This document shows positions 25,539 through 34,003 of a DNA stretch of 64,000 nt, in pieces (positions within the stretch are counted from its first letter, which is position 1; every line of letters starts with the position of its first letter). The notes under the pieces were generated by a model that did not search any database, was not told the DNA's origin, and saw only the letters and a list, made by a program, of their open reading frames with translations. The position numbers were made by a program, and so were the translations under genes. Source of the stretch: Rhizobium sp. RU20A (GTDB taxonomy: Bacteria; Pseudomonadota; Alphaproteobacteria; Rhizobiales; Rhizobiaceae); NCBI RefSeq assembly GCF_900155885.1, contig NZ_FTMB01000013.1:23568-87567 (forward strand), written 5' to 3'.

Positions 25539-26021
25539 ATGTTCATCCGAGCTGCAACGGACCAGGATCGAAGTGCCATTTGGGAAATCCTGCGCCCGAC
25601 AAGTCGCGGCGGCGAAACCTAGGCGCTCGACCCGGATCTCAGCGAAAACGACGCCTTGGCCTACTGGATGGCTCCCCAACGGGACACCTTCGTTGCGGAA
25701 GAAAACGGTCTTATCGTTGGCACCTACTTTCTCAACGCCAACCACGCCGGTGGCGGGCAGCACGTTTGCAATTGCGGCTACATGACGGGAACTGCCGCAC
25801 GTGGCCGCGGCGTTGCCCGACAGATGCACGAGCACTCGCTGACCCATGCCCGAGCACGGGGTTTCCGGGCGATGCAGTTCAACTTTGTCATCAGGACCAA
25901 CGAACGCGCGGTGCGGCTGTGGCAGTCCCTCGGCTTTGACATCGTCGGCAGGCTCCCAGAGGCATTCCTTCACCCGTCGCTGGGTTATGTCGACGCGTTC
26001 ATCATGTTTCGCAAGTTTTAG
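25539..26021 (+). pseudogene. GNAT-family N-acetyltransferase interrupted by a nonsense codon
   Basis: From ATG 25539 (MFIRAATDQDRSAIWEIL) the frame runs to an in-frame TAG at 25620-25622, where related proteins appear to carry Tyr. It then continues without any shift through a complete acetyltransferase core: GTYFLNANHAGGG, the acetyl-CoA loop ARGRGVARQM, and NERAVRLWQSLGFDIVG. A reinitiating ATG at 25656 could yield a 121-residue truncated protein that keeps the CoA site. Recent single-base inactivation is the simplest reading. The 159-base gap after it shows nothing further. Confidence 0.75.
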
Positions 26022-26180
26022 ACGCATCGCACGCGTGGCGCGTGGACGAGCGGCCAACCCGGGTGAAAACGATCAGGCGTCAGGTTCCATAACGTTGATT
26101 ACCCGAGAAGTCGCGTGTAGCGGGTACATTCTATTTCCAAGTGCGGCCCCCTCTTGTCGATGGGGCGAAAAGGGCGAGCC

Positions 26181-26966
26181 CTAGAGGGAAAGTTGACGGA
26201 TGAAGGTTCCGAAGAGTTCGGCCTGGGAGGAAATGCCGAGCTTGTGGTAGATGTTCTTCCGGTGGATCTTGACGGTTCCCTCCACGATTCCGAGCTGTTC
26301 GGCAATCGACATGGTCGAATGGCCCCGCAGGATCAGCGAGGTGATCTCGATTTCGCGGGGCGTCAAGAGGCCGTCGGTCATGCGGGTCAGCGTGAGGTTG
26401 ATCGCATCCGCCGGCGGCTGGTCAAGGCGCATGGCGGTAGCGGCCCGGTTGAGGTGGTTCTCAAGCAGTGGCCTGACGACCGGCGCGGCGCCATGGACGC
26501 TCCTCAGGTCACGCTGGCCGAAGGCGGGAGCGCTGAACGGACGGGTGAAGCTCAGCACGACGCCATGGTCTTGCGCCGGGCGACAGATGATCCCCACCTC
26601 GTCGCGGATGCCGGTCAGCGCATAATGCTGGCGGAAATATTCGGAACTGTAGAACTGGTCGGGTGCCATGTCGCGCAAGCGCCGCACCCCCTCGACACCC
26701 GGGCTGGTGGCGGCTGCGTAAAACGGATCGAGGAGATAGGGACCGGCCACGTAGGCATCGATCACCGTCCCTGCCCGTAAATCGCGGATATTGTGGAAAT
26801 GCACGATCGGCCGCCCGACGCCGCGATAGCCGAACACCATGAGGATGTCGAAATCGAGGACGATCCGCAGCAGGTCCTCCAGCCGATCCGGAAATTCCGG
26901 CGTGCCGACGGCCGCCATCGCTTCGGCCAGCGCGCCGTTCCAGGCTGCGAAATTGCTGATCAACAA
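26181..26966 (-). CDS. LuxR-family transcriptional regulator
   Basis: 261 residues. The C-terminal LuxR/GerE HTH is clear (LTPREIEITSLILRGHSTMS followed by IAEQLGIVEGTVKIHRKNIYHKLG, about 195-250). The N-terminal 180 residues look like a small ligand-sensing domain but do not show the conserved pattern of acyl-homoserine-lactone receptors, so it should not be called a quorum-sensing receptor. It is divergent from the glutamine-synthetase-like gene and probably controls that catabolic operon. Confidence 0.85.
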   Translation of the reverse strand: MLISNFAAWNGALAEAMAAVGTPEFPDRLEDLLRIVLDFDILMVFGYRGVGRPIVHFHNIRDLRAGTVIDAYVAGPYLLDPFYAAATSPGVEGVRRLRDMAPDQFYSSEYFRQHYALTGIRDEVGIICRPAQDHGVVLSFTRPFSAPAFGQRDLRSVHGAAPVVRPLLENHLNRAATAMRLDQPPADAINLTLTRMTDGLLTPREIEITSLILRGHSTMSIAEQLGIVEGTVKIHRKNIYHKLGISSQAELFGTFIRQLSL

Positions 26967-27101
26967 CCGGATCCTTCCCCTTTTGACGCTTGAGCGCGTC
27001 AGCGGTATGCGCCCGGACTGCCTCGATCCTACCAGGAGGAGCGCTTCTGCAAATCCCGCTTCGGCGAATATGCTCCGGCCACAAGACCGTCACCCCTGCC
27101 C

Positions 27102-27124
27102 TATCCCTCTGGGGATATTTTTTT
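27102..27124 (+). promoter_or_regulatory. Palindrome with T-run in the leader of the GS-like operon
   Basis: TATCCC, four bases, GGGATA, then seven Ts, ending 46 bases before the GS-like start. It can be read as an operator for the divergent LuxR protein or as an intrinsic-terminator hairpin in the leader (attenuation). There is no plus-strand gene just upstream that would need a terminator. Confidence 0.5.
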
Positions 27125-27170
27125 AACCGGAACGCTCCTCTAACCTCAAGCCAATTCTGGGGCAAAAGAC

Positions 27171-28514
27171 ATGACGAAGACGACAGAAGCGGCGCAGGTG
27201 TTCGAGAGGATCATCCGGGAAAAGGGTGCCGATGCCGTCCACATCGGCATGGTCGATCCGGAAGGCGAGTTCCGCGACAAGCGTGTTTCGGCTGAAAAGG
27301 CGATGAAGCTGGCCAAGCAGGGCTACCCCTTCTGCGAGGTTCTGTATTTCTGGGACATAGCAGAGGAGACGTTCCGCGACGGCGCCTTCATCGACCGCCC
27401 GGCGGCGCTCTTTGCCGACACGATCCGCACCTATCCCTTCGCCGAGCGCTCTGCGCTCTGCCTTGCCGACTTTACCGGAGAATTTGGCCGGCGCACACCG
27501 CGAAATGTCTGCCTTGACCAGATCGCCAAGGCGAAAGCGCTGGGTTTTGACGTCTTTTCTGCCTTCGAGTTCGAATTCTTCGTGTTCGACGAGACGGCCG
27601 AAACGATGAAGGCGAAGGATTACCGCGACCTCACCCATTTTGCGCAGGGCAATCGCACCTATTCGCTGCAGACATCGGCCCTTCATGGCGACCTACTCGA
27701 AGGTCTCGAGGAGACGATGGGTGTCATGGATGTGCACCTCGATGCCATCCACACGGAGCTTGGACCGGGCTGCTTCGAAGCGCCGCTTGTCTATGCCGGT
27801 GGCATCAAGGCGGCGGACGACGCCCTCCTGTTCAAGAACTTCGCCCGCTCCTACTTTGCCCGCAACGACCTGACCGTGAGCTTCATGTCCAAGCTCTCGC
27901 CCTCCCTGTCCGGCCAGTCGGGCCATCTGCATCTTTCGCTGCGGGACAAGCAAGGCAATCCGGTCTTTGCGGATCGCGCGCAGCCGGACGGGCTCAGCAC
28001 CGCCGCCCGTCACTTCATCGGCGGGCTGTTGCAGCTGATGCCGGAACTGCTCGCCATGTGCTCTTCCACCGTCAACGCCTACAAGCGTCTGGTGCCGGGC
28101 GCCTGGGCGCCGACGGCGTCGAACTGGGGCGTACAAAACCGCACCGCCGCCCTGCGCGTCATCAATGACAATCCAGATGCGACACGGCTCGAATTCCGCG
28201 TGCCCTCGGCAGACACCAATCCCTACCTCGCGCTCGCCATGATGCTGGGCGCCGGCCTTTACGGCATGGAGAACGGCATCGAGCCGCCTGCCGGCAGCGC
28301 CGAGAATTTCTATCTCGCCAGGCCCGCTGCCGAAACCGTCTTCCCGCGCGACCTCTGGGATGCGGCACAACGGCTGAAGGCAAGCCGTGCCGCAACCGCA
28401 CTCTTCGGCGGCGATTTCGTCGCAAGCTTCGTGGAAAGCCGCGAGGTGGAGTTTTCGGCCTATCAGAAACAAGTCAGCGAGTGGGAACTGAGGCGCTATC
28501 TCGGCGTCGTCTAG
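27171..28514 (+). CDS. Glutamine-synthetase-family ligase, probable gamma-glutamyl-amine synthetase
   Basis: Complete GS fold: the metal-binding FEFEFFVFD (about residue 130), the HxHxS-type SGQSGHLHLSL (about 250) and the ATP/Glu loop YKRLVPGAWAPTASNWGVQNR. 447 residues and no adenylylation-type C-terminus, which places it among the PuuA/GlnA-like gamma-glutamylation enzymes rather than housekeeping GlnA. It is followed by a polyamine-type ABC importer and an iron alcohol dehydrogenase. A role in gamma-glutamylating an imported amine, polyamine or amino alcohol for catabolism fits; the substrate is unproven. The 153-base gap after it holds no recognisable element. Confidence 0.85.
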   Translation: MTKTTEAAQVFERIIREKGADAVHIGMVDPEGEFRDKRVSAEKAMKLAKQGYPFCEVLYFWDIAEETFRDGAFIDRPAALFADTIRTYPFAERSALCLADFTGEFGRRTPRNVCLDQIAKAKALGFDVFSAFEFEFFVFDETAETMKAKDYRDLTHFAQGNRTYSLQTSALHGDLLEGLEETMGVMDVHLDAIHTELGPGCFEAPLVYAGGIKAADDALLFKNFARSYFARNDLTVSFMSKLSPSLSGQSGHLHLSLRDKQGNPVFADRAQPDGLSTAARHFIGGLLQLMPELLAMCSSTVNAYKRLVPGAWAPTASNWGVQNRTAALRVINDNPDATRLEFRVPSADTNPYLALAMMLGAGLYGMENGIEPPAGSAENFYLARPAAETVFPRDLWDAAQRLKASRAATALFGGDFVASFVESREVEFSAYQKQVSEWELRRYLGVV

Positions 28515-28667
28515 GACATTTCCCAGCCGAAGTGTGAGGACAAGGCGGCAGGAAAACAAGGCATCGGGCGTCATCCGGCCGGCGGGGAACGAGGATCGAT
28601 CTGATGATGCGTCAGGGGACAGCGCTCCTGACGTGGTAAAGACTGGGACGAAGGAAAGGGAAGAAAA

Positions 28668-29798
28668 ATGACAAAGGGAACAGCAGACCTCAATCGCCGC
28701 GCCGTGCTCCAGGGCATGGGCGGGCTCGGCGCCGCCGCCATCGTCGGCAGCTTTCTTGCAAGACCCGGCGCTGCCCACGCGGCCGAAAGCCTGAACTACA
28801 TGTGCTGGGAAGGCTACAATGCCCCCGGCATCCTCGATCCGTTTCAAAAGTCCAAGGACGTCTCGATTTCGGTCGACCTTATCACTGATTCCGCCGGCGG
28901 CTTTGCCAAGCTCGCGGCGGGTGCATCGCGCGATTTCGATCTCGTCTCCTCCGACAGCCCATGGATCCAGCGCATGGGTCCGGCAGGGTTCTGCCGTTAT
29001 CTCGACGATGCCGAATTCGCCGAGCAGTATGCGGAGTTCTATCCGCAATTTGCCGCGCCCTTCGCCCCGTTGCAGCACGACAGCAAGGCGACTGGCCTGC
29101 CGACCCGCTGGGGCTGGGTCGGACCGACCGTCAACACCAAGTTCGACACACTTGAAACCTGGTCGAGCTATGCGCCTGTCTTCGACAGCGCCTACAAGGA
29201 CAAGATCTGCCTTCTGGACTGGGGTGACTGGCCGATCATGCCGCTGGCACTCTATGCCGGCGTCAACCCCTATGAGGAACTGGACGACAAGGCGCTGGAA
29301 GAGGTGCGCAAGGTGCTGCGTGCGGCCTTCAAGAACACCCGCGCGATCGTGGCCGATCTTGCCATCGCCCAGAAAGGCCTGATCGACGGCTCCTTCCGCG
29401 CGCTGATCGGCGGGGGCACCTACTGCACCTCGGCGCTTCGCATGAAGGGCCATGATTACATCCAGTCCATCGTGCCCGAGCCGAAGAACGGCCTGAAGCA
29501 GGGCATCATCTGGATGGAGGCGACCGGTCTCATCGACAACGGCAAGAACTCGCAGATCGCCGCCGACTTCCTGAAATACATCGTCTCTCCTGATGTCGCC
29601 AAGCAGTTGGCGATCACCGAGGCCACCTGCAATCTCGTCCCCAACGCGAAGGCGGAAGCGCTGTTTTCCGAACAGGAGCGCAAGGCTCTGCAGATGGACT
29701 ACATGTGGACGGCCTGGGACAACAGCCAGTTCCACCGCGTTGCGCCCAACATCGACGACATGCTGGCGATCTGGCAGGAAGAACTGGCCGCGCGCTGA
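28668..29798 (+). CDS. Periplasmic substrate-binding protein, spermidine/putrescine type (PotD/PotF-like)
   Basis: Extracellular solute-binding protein family 1, 376 residues. A twin-arginine-type signal is visible (LNRRAVLQGMGG, a hydrophobic core, then a probable cleavage after AHA near residue 38), so it is likely exported folded through Tat. The mature N-terminus LNYMCWEGYNAPGIL is characteristic of the PotD/PotF group. Ligand unknown; amines are expected from family and context. A strong hairpin follows the gene and may raise its level relative to the membrane components. Confidence 0.88.
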   Translation: MTKGTADLNRRAVLQGMGGLGAAAIVGSFLARPGAAHAAESLNYMCWEGYNAPGILDPFQKSKDVSISVDLITDSAGGFAKLAAGASRDFDLVSSDSPWIQRMGPAGFCRYLDDAEFAEQYAEFYPQFAAPFAPLQHDSKATGLPTRWGWVGPTVNTKFDTLETWSSYAPVFDSAYKDKICLLDWGDWPIMPLALYAGVNPYEELDDKALEEVRKVLRAAFKNTRAIVADLAIAQKGLIDGSFRALIGGGTYCTSALRMKGHDYIQSIVPEPKNGLKQGIIWMEATGLIDNGKNSQIAADFLKYIVSPDVAKQLAITEATCNLVPNAKAEALFSEQERKALQMDYMWTAWDNSQFHRVAPNIDDMLAIWQEELAAR

Positions 29799-29811
29799 GC
29801 GTAGCCCCGTG

Positions 29812-29839
29812 TCCGGCCCGCATGACCCTGCGGGCCGGA
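29812..29839 (+). terminator. Hairpin between the binding protein and ATPase genes
   Basis: Perfect ten-base arms TCCGGCCCGC and GCGGGCCGGA, eight-base loop, followed by a weak ATGTTT. Position after a binding-protein gene inside an ABC operon suggests partial termination or mRNA stabilisation favouring the periplasmic component. Confidence 0.6.
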
Positions 29840-29867
29840 TGTTTCGACAGGTAACCGGTCTGGGGGA

Positions 29868-30974
29868 ATGGAAGCGTTGGCAAGCCCGATCATCGACGCC
29901 GTCACCATCGTCAAGGATTATGGCGCGGCCCGCGCGCTTCACGGCGTTTCGCTGCAAGTCGGTGCGGGGGAATTCGTCGCGCTTGTCGGCCCGTCCGGTT
30001 GCGGAAAGACGACGCTGCTGAAGATCCTCGCCGGCTTCGAGGACCTGACCGGCGGCAGCCTGAGCATCCGGGGCGATGACATGGCCGGCGTTCCGGCCGC
30101 GGCCCGGCCGACCCGCATGGTGTTCCAGAAGCTCGCGCTCTTTCCCCACAAGACGGTGGCCGACAACATCGCCTTTCCCTTGAAACTCCAGAAGGTCGCC
30201 AGGGTCGAGATCGAGGCGCGCGTGCGCGCCATGATCGATCTGATGCACCTGAAGCCGGAGTATCTCGACCGCTATCCCGCGCAGCTCTCCGGCGGCGAGC
30301 AGCAGCGCGTGGCGCTTGCCCGCGCGCTCGTCTCGAAGCCGAGCGTGCTGCTGCTCGACGAGCCGATGAGCGCGCTCGATGCCAAGCTCAAGAAGTCGCT
30401 GCAGGCAGAGCTGAAGAAGCTGCACCGGGAGATCGGCACGAGCTTTGTCCTGGTGACCCACGATCTCGAGGAAGCGATGATGCTGGCCGATCGCATCTGC
30501 GTCATGCGGTCGGGGCGCGTCATCCAGATCGGCACGCCGACGGACATCTATTACCGCCCCGCAAACAGCTTCGTCGCCGGCTTCATCGGCGAGACCAACT
30601 TCCTGCCCGTCCGCGCCGAACCGGCGGGTAACGGCGCCATGACGGTGACATCGCCGCTCGCGACCGGCGCGCCTGCACGGCTTGCCGCCGACCATGTCTC
30701 CCCCTCGTTGACGCCAAACGGCACGGCCCTTCTCGTGCGTCCGGAGACCATCCGCTTCCTCGATGCAACGGGGGAAAATGGCGTCTGGTCGATGACGGGC
30801 ATGGTGGAGGAGTATTTCATCAAGGGATCGTCCACCCAGTACCGGGTGCGCGTGACAGGGCTCGATGCGCCGGTGGTGATGGATCTCGCCGGGTCGATCA
30901 TGCTTCCCGCGAAGGTCGGCGAAACCGTGCGGATCGGTTTCGATCCCGCTGCCGCCTTCCTGCTTTCGGAGTGA
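29868..30974 (+). CDS. ABC transporter ATPase, PotA/PotG-like
   Basis: ATP-binding subunit of the importer. Walker A GPSGCGKTT near residue 43, the signature LSGGEQQRVALARAL near residue 142 and Walker B LLLDEPMSALD are present, with a C-terminal TOBE-type regulatory domain (about 280-368). 368 residues, usual. Three bases separate it from the first permease. Confidence 0.93.
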   Translation: MEALASPIIDAVTIVKDYGAARALHGVSLQVGAGEFVALVGPSGCGKTTLLKILAGFEDLTGGSLSIRGDDMAGVPAAARPTRMVFQKLALFPHKTVADNIAFPLKLQKVARVEIEARVRAMIDLMHLKPEYLDRYPAQLSGGEQQRVALARALVSKPSVLLLDEPMSALDAKLKKSLQAELKKLHREIGTSFVLVTHDLEEAMMLADRICVMRSGRVIQIGTPTDIYYRPANSFVAGFIGETNFLPVRAEPAGNGAMTVTSPLATGAPARLAADHVSPSLTPNGTALLVRPETIRFLDATGENGVWSMTGMVEEYFIKGSSTQYRVRVTGLDAPVVMDLAGSIMLPAKVGETVRIGFDPAAAFLLSE

Positions 30975-30977
30975 AGC

Positions 30978-31856
30978 ATGAAGATCGAACAGAAAAGCTG
31001 GAGAGATCCCGTCCTGATCGCCGCGGTGGCGCCGCTTGCCCTCGTCATGCTGGTCTTCTTCCTGGTGCCGCTTGTCATGACGGCCGTGCTGACGTTCCAG
31101 ACGACGCAATATTACCGGCTGGTCTGGACCTGGGATCTGAAGATCTGGACGGAGGTCTTCTCCAAGCCGCACTACTGGACGATCATGGGCAGGACCATGG
31201 TGATGGCGCTGATCTGCGTGGTGTTGTGCGTCCTGATCGCCTTCCCGGCGGCCTATGCGCTCGCGACGCGGCTGAAAAGCTACAGCACCGCCATCCAGAT
31301 CCTCATCATCTTCGCCTTCCTGACCGATGCCGTGCTGAAGACCTTCGGCTGGATCCTGGTGCTCGACAAGAACGGCGTGGCCAACTGGCTGCTTGCCCAT
31401 CTCGGCTTCCCGGCGGAGGCGCTCAACCTGCTCTTCAGCCCTGCGGGAACGATGATCGGCATGGTCTACAATCTCGTCGTCTATCCGATGTTCACCATCT
31501 ATCTCTCGCTGGTCAGGATCGACCGCGACCTGCTGCTGGCCGCCTATGATGCGGGGGCGTCGCGCGTGCGCGCCTTCTTCGAAGTCACGCTGCCGCTTGC
31601 CCGTCCCGGCCTTTACTCCGGCGCCATCCTGGTTTTCGTCCTCAGTCTCGGCGCCTTCCTTGAGCCGAGGGTGCTCGGTGGCGGTACGGCGCCGCTGGCC
31701 TCGGAACTGATCCGCCAGAGCTTCGAGACCCGCGTCAACTGGCCGCTCGGCGCGGCTTTAACCCTGGTGCTGATCCTGATCGGCGCGCTGACGCTCGCCC
31801 TTGTCGGCGTGATCGCGCTGCGCAACCCCTTCGGCAAGCGGAGGGCTGCGGCATGA
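30978..31856 (+). CDS. ABC transporter permease, PotB/PotH-like
   Basis: Inner-membrane permease of the spermidine/putrescine class with about six helices in 292 residues. The cytoplasmic EAA-type coupling loop is visible as AAYDAGASRVRAFFEVTLPLARPG near residue 188. Its stop overlaps the next permease start (ATGA). Confidence 0.92.
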   Translation: MKIEQKSWRDPVLIAAVAPLALVMLVFFLVPLVMTAVLTFQTTQYYRLVWTWDLKIWTEVFSKPHYWTIMGRTMVMALICVVLCVLIAFPAAYALATRLKSYSTAIQILIIFAFLTDAVLKTFGWILVLDKNGVANWLLAHLGFPAEALNLLFSPAGTMIGMVYNLVVYPMFTIYLSLVRIDRDLLLAAYDAGASRVRAFFEVTLPLARPGLYSGAILVFVLSLGAFLEPRVLGGGTAPLASELIRQSFETRVNWPLGAALTLVLILIGALTLALVGVIALRNPFGKRRAAA

Positions 31857-32683
31857 GGACAACCCGCGTCAAGGACATGGTGCTCGATACGGCGCTGGTC
31901 GGCAGCGTGGTCTTGCTGCTTGTCTTCTTCTACGTGCCGATCGTGACGCTCGTCGCCTTCTCCTTCACCTCCAGCCGGGTGCTGACCCTGCCGATCGAAG
32001 GGTTCTCGTTCGCATGGTATGGAGAGTTGTTCCGCAAGCCGGACTTCCTGCCGGCCGTCGCGAATTCTGCGATCGTCGCAGCGGTCTCGACCGTCTTTGC
32101 AACCGTTTTCGGCACCGCCGGCGCCCTTGCCTGGATCCGATACCGGTTCCGCCTGCAATCGCTTTTCCGCGCGGTTACCTTTGCGCCGCTGCTCTTCCCG
32201 CAATTGCTGCTCGGCGTGGTCATGCTGCTCTGGTTTTCGGTGCTTGGCAATTGGCTCGGCTTTTCGACGGGGCTGGTGACCGTCGTGATCGGGCATATCG
32301 TCTACATCACCCCCTTTGCGCTCGTCATCGTCGCCGTGCAGGTCCATGGCTTTGACGAGACGCTGGAGGATGCGGCCCGCGATGCCGGCGCTTCGGGCTG
32401 GGAGGTCTTCCGCGAAGTCACGTTCCCGCTGCTGTGGCCCGGCATCTTCTCCGCCGCCACCTTCTCCTTCCTGCTGTCGTGGGGAAACTTCTACATCTCC
32501 TATTCCCTTTCCGGGACGGCACGCACGCTTCCGGTCTTCGTTTACAGCGGCATCGCCGTCGGCTCCTCGCCAATCTATCCGGCCCTCGCCACCCTCAACT
32601 TCATACCGGCCCTTCTGCTCGTCGCCCTTGCCGAATACATGCGCCGCCGCGCGCTGAAACGGCAGGCGGCTGCCGGCAGTTGA
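31853..32683 (+). CDS. ABC transporter permease, PotC/PotI-like
   Basis: Second permease, 276 residues, about six helices. The EAA loop DAARDAGASGWEVFREVTFPL lies near residue 171. It forms the heterodimeric channel with the preceding protein. ATGA overlap with it and a 19-base gap to the dehydrogenase gene make a continuous operon. Confidence 0.92.
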   Translation: MRTTRVKDMVLDTALVGSVVLLLVFFYVPIVTLVAFSFTSSRVLTLPIEGFSFAWYGELFRKPDFLPAVANSAIVAAVSTVFATVFGTAGALAWIRYRFRLQSLFRAVTFAPLLFPQLLLGVVMLLWFSVLGNWLGFSTGLVTVVIGHIVYITPFALVIVAVQVHGFDETLEDAARDAGASGWEVFREVTFPLLWPGIFSAATFSFLLSWGNFYISYSLSGTARTLPVFVYSGIAVGSSPIYPALATLNFIPALLLVALAEYMRRRALKRQAAAGS

Positions 32684-32702
32684 CAGCCGAAAGGTTTTCA
32701 TC

Positions 32703-33866
32703 ATGTCCCTGCACACTGCCGCCACCGCCTCGAACTGGAGTTTCCCGACCGCCGTGCGCTTTGGCGCAGGCCGAATCGAGGCGCTTGCGGCCTTCGTGCG
32801 CGAACTCGGCGCGGCGCGCCCGCTGGTGGTGACCGATGCGGGGCTCAAGGACCTTTTCCCGGTGCACCGCACCCTCGACGTGCTGCGGAAAGGCGGCCTG
32901 CAGCCCCGCCTCTATTCCGAGGTCAAGCCGAACCCGACCGGCAGGAACGTCGCCGACGGCGTGGAAGCGATGAAGACCGGCGGCAATGATGTCGTGGTCG
33001 CGATCGGCGGCGGCAGTGCGCTCGATGCTGCCAAGGCCATTGCCTTCATGGCCAGCCAGTCACGCCCCATATGGGATTTCGAGGATATTGGCGACAATTT
33101 CATGCGGGCCGACACCTCGCGCCTGACCCCCGTCATCGCCATTCCGACGACGGCGGGCACGGGCTCGGAGCTTGGCCGCTCCTCCGTCATCACCCATGAT
33201 GATGAGCATCGGAAGGTCATCATCTTCCATCCGCGCATGATGCCGGCCATCGTCATCATGGATCCTGAACTGACCGTCGGGTTGCCCGCCCCCATCACGG
33301 CGGCAACCGGAATGGATGCGCTCTCGCATGCGCTCGAAGCCTTCTCGGCGCCGAGCTTCCACCCGATGGCCGAGGGCATCGCGTTGAATGCGCTTCGCCT
33401 CATCAAGACCTGGCTGCCCGCCGCGGTGGAGGATGGCAGCAATCTTGAAGCCCGTGCGCAGATGCTAATCGCCTCCGGCATGGGCTGCGTCGCCCTGCAG
33501 AAGGGCCTCGGCGCGATCCATGCGCTCGCCCATCCCCTCGGCGCCCTCCACGATGCCCATCATGGCCTGTTGAATGCGGTTCTGATGCCCTACGTGCTGC
33601 GCTTCAACGCGCCGGCCATAGCCGACAAGCTCGATCTCCTGTCGCGCTTCCTCGACCTTGAAAGGCCGGGTGCGGACGGTGTCATCGACTGGATCTTGAC
33701 CCTCAGGGAGCGTCTGTCCATCCCGCAGACGCTCTCCGGCATGGGGCTTGGCGACATCGACATTGCCAGGGTCGCCGCCATGGGCGAACGCGACCCCTGT
33801 GCTGGCGGCAATCCCGTGCCCCTCGACAGGGCGGCGCTCGAGACGATCCTGCGCGCGGCCCTTTAA
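32703..33866 (+). CDS. Iron-containing alcohol dehydrogenase
   Basis: Group III (Fe-dependent) alcohol dehydrogenase, 387 residues. NAD-binding GGGSALDAAKAIA lies near residue 100. The metal ligands are seen in GMDALSHALEAF (Asp and His) and GAIHALAHPLGALHDAHHG (two further His). Last gene of the GS-like/ABC operon. It may oxidise the alcohol end of an imported or gamma-glutamylated amino alcohol (inference). The 137 bases to the next gene hold nothing recognisable. Confidence 0.9.
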   Translation: MSLHTAATASNWSFPTAVRFGAGRIEALAAFVRELGAARPLVVTDAGLKDLFPVHRTLDVLRKGGLQPRLYSEVKPNPTGRNVADGVEAMKTGGNDVVVAIGGGSALDAAKAIAFMASQSRPIWDFEDIGDNFMRADTSRLTPVIAIPTTAGTGSELGRSSVITHDDEHRKVIIFHPRMMPAIVIMDPELTVGLPAPITAATGMDALSHALEAFSAPSFHPMAEGIALNALRLIKTWLPAAVEDGSNLEARAQMLIASGMGCVALQKGLGAIHALAHPLGALHDAHHGLLNAVLMPYVLRFNAPAIADKLDLLSRFLDLERPGADGVIDWILTLRERLSIPQTLSGMGLGDIDIARVAAMGERDPCAGGNPVPLDRAALETILRAAL

Positions 33867-34003
33867 GATCGGTCAGGACGACCGCGCGCGTCGCCTTGCC
33901 CGATTCCGGCTCCGTACCGGCACGAGCGACATTCACAACCATCGCAGCAAGATCTGGAAAACCAGACGCCGTCACCGCTTCAGCGGACAGCCTGCAAGGC
34001 GTG

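Noticed and set aside
23871..26021. Amber codon reassignment, because two nearby genes carry in-frame TAG
   Set aside because: repA, crtC and others use TAG or TGA as ordinary stops, and the LysR remnant also has a deletion and a frameshift. Independent decay is simpler.
26181..26966. Quorum-sensing LuxR receptor
   Set aside because: No luxI-type gene nearby, and the N-terminal domain lacks the usual acyl-homoserine-lactone-binding pattern.
27693..31400. 1235-codon open frame antisense to the GS-like/ABC operon
   Set aside because: It lies exactly opposite four genes with clear family motifs, and its product is rich in His, Arg, Asp and Gly as expected from the complement of GC-rich codons.
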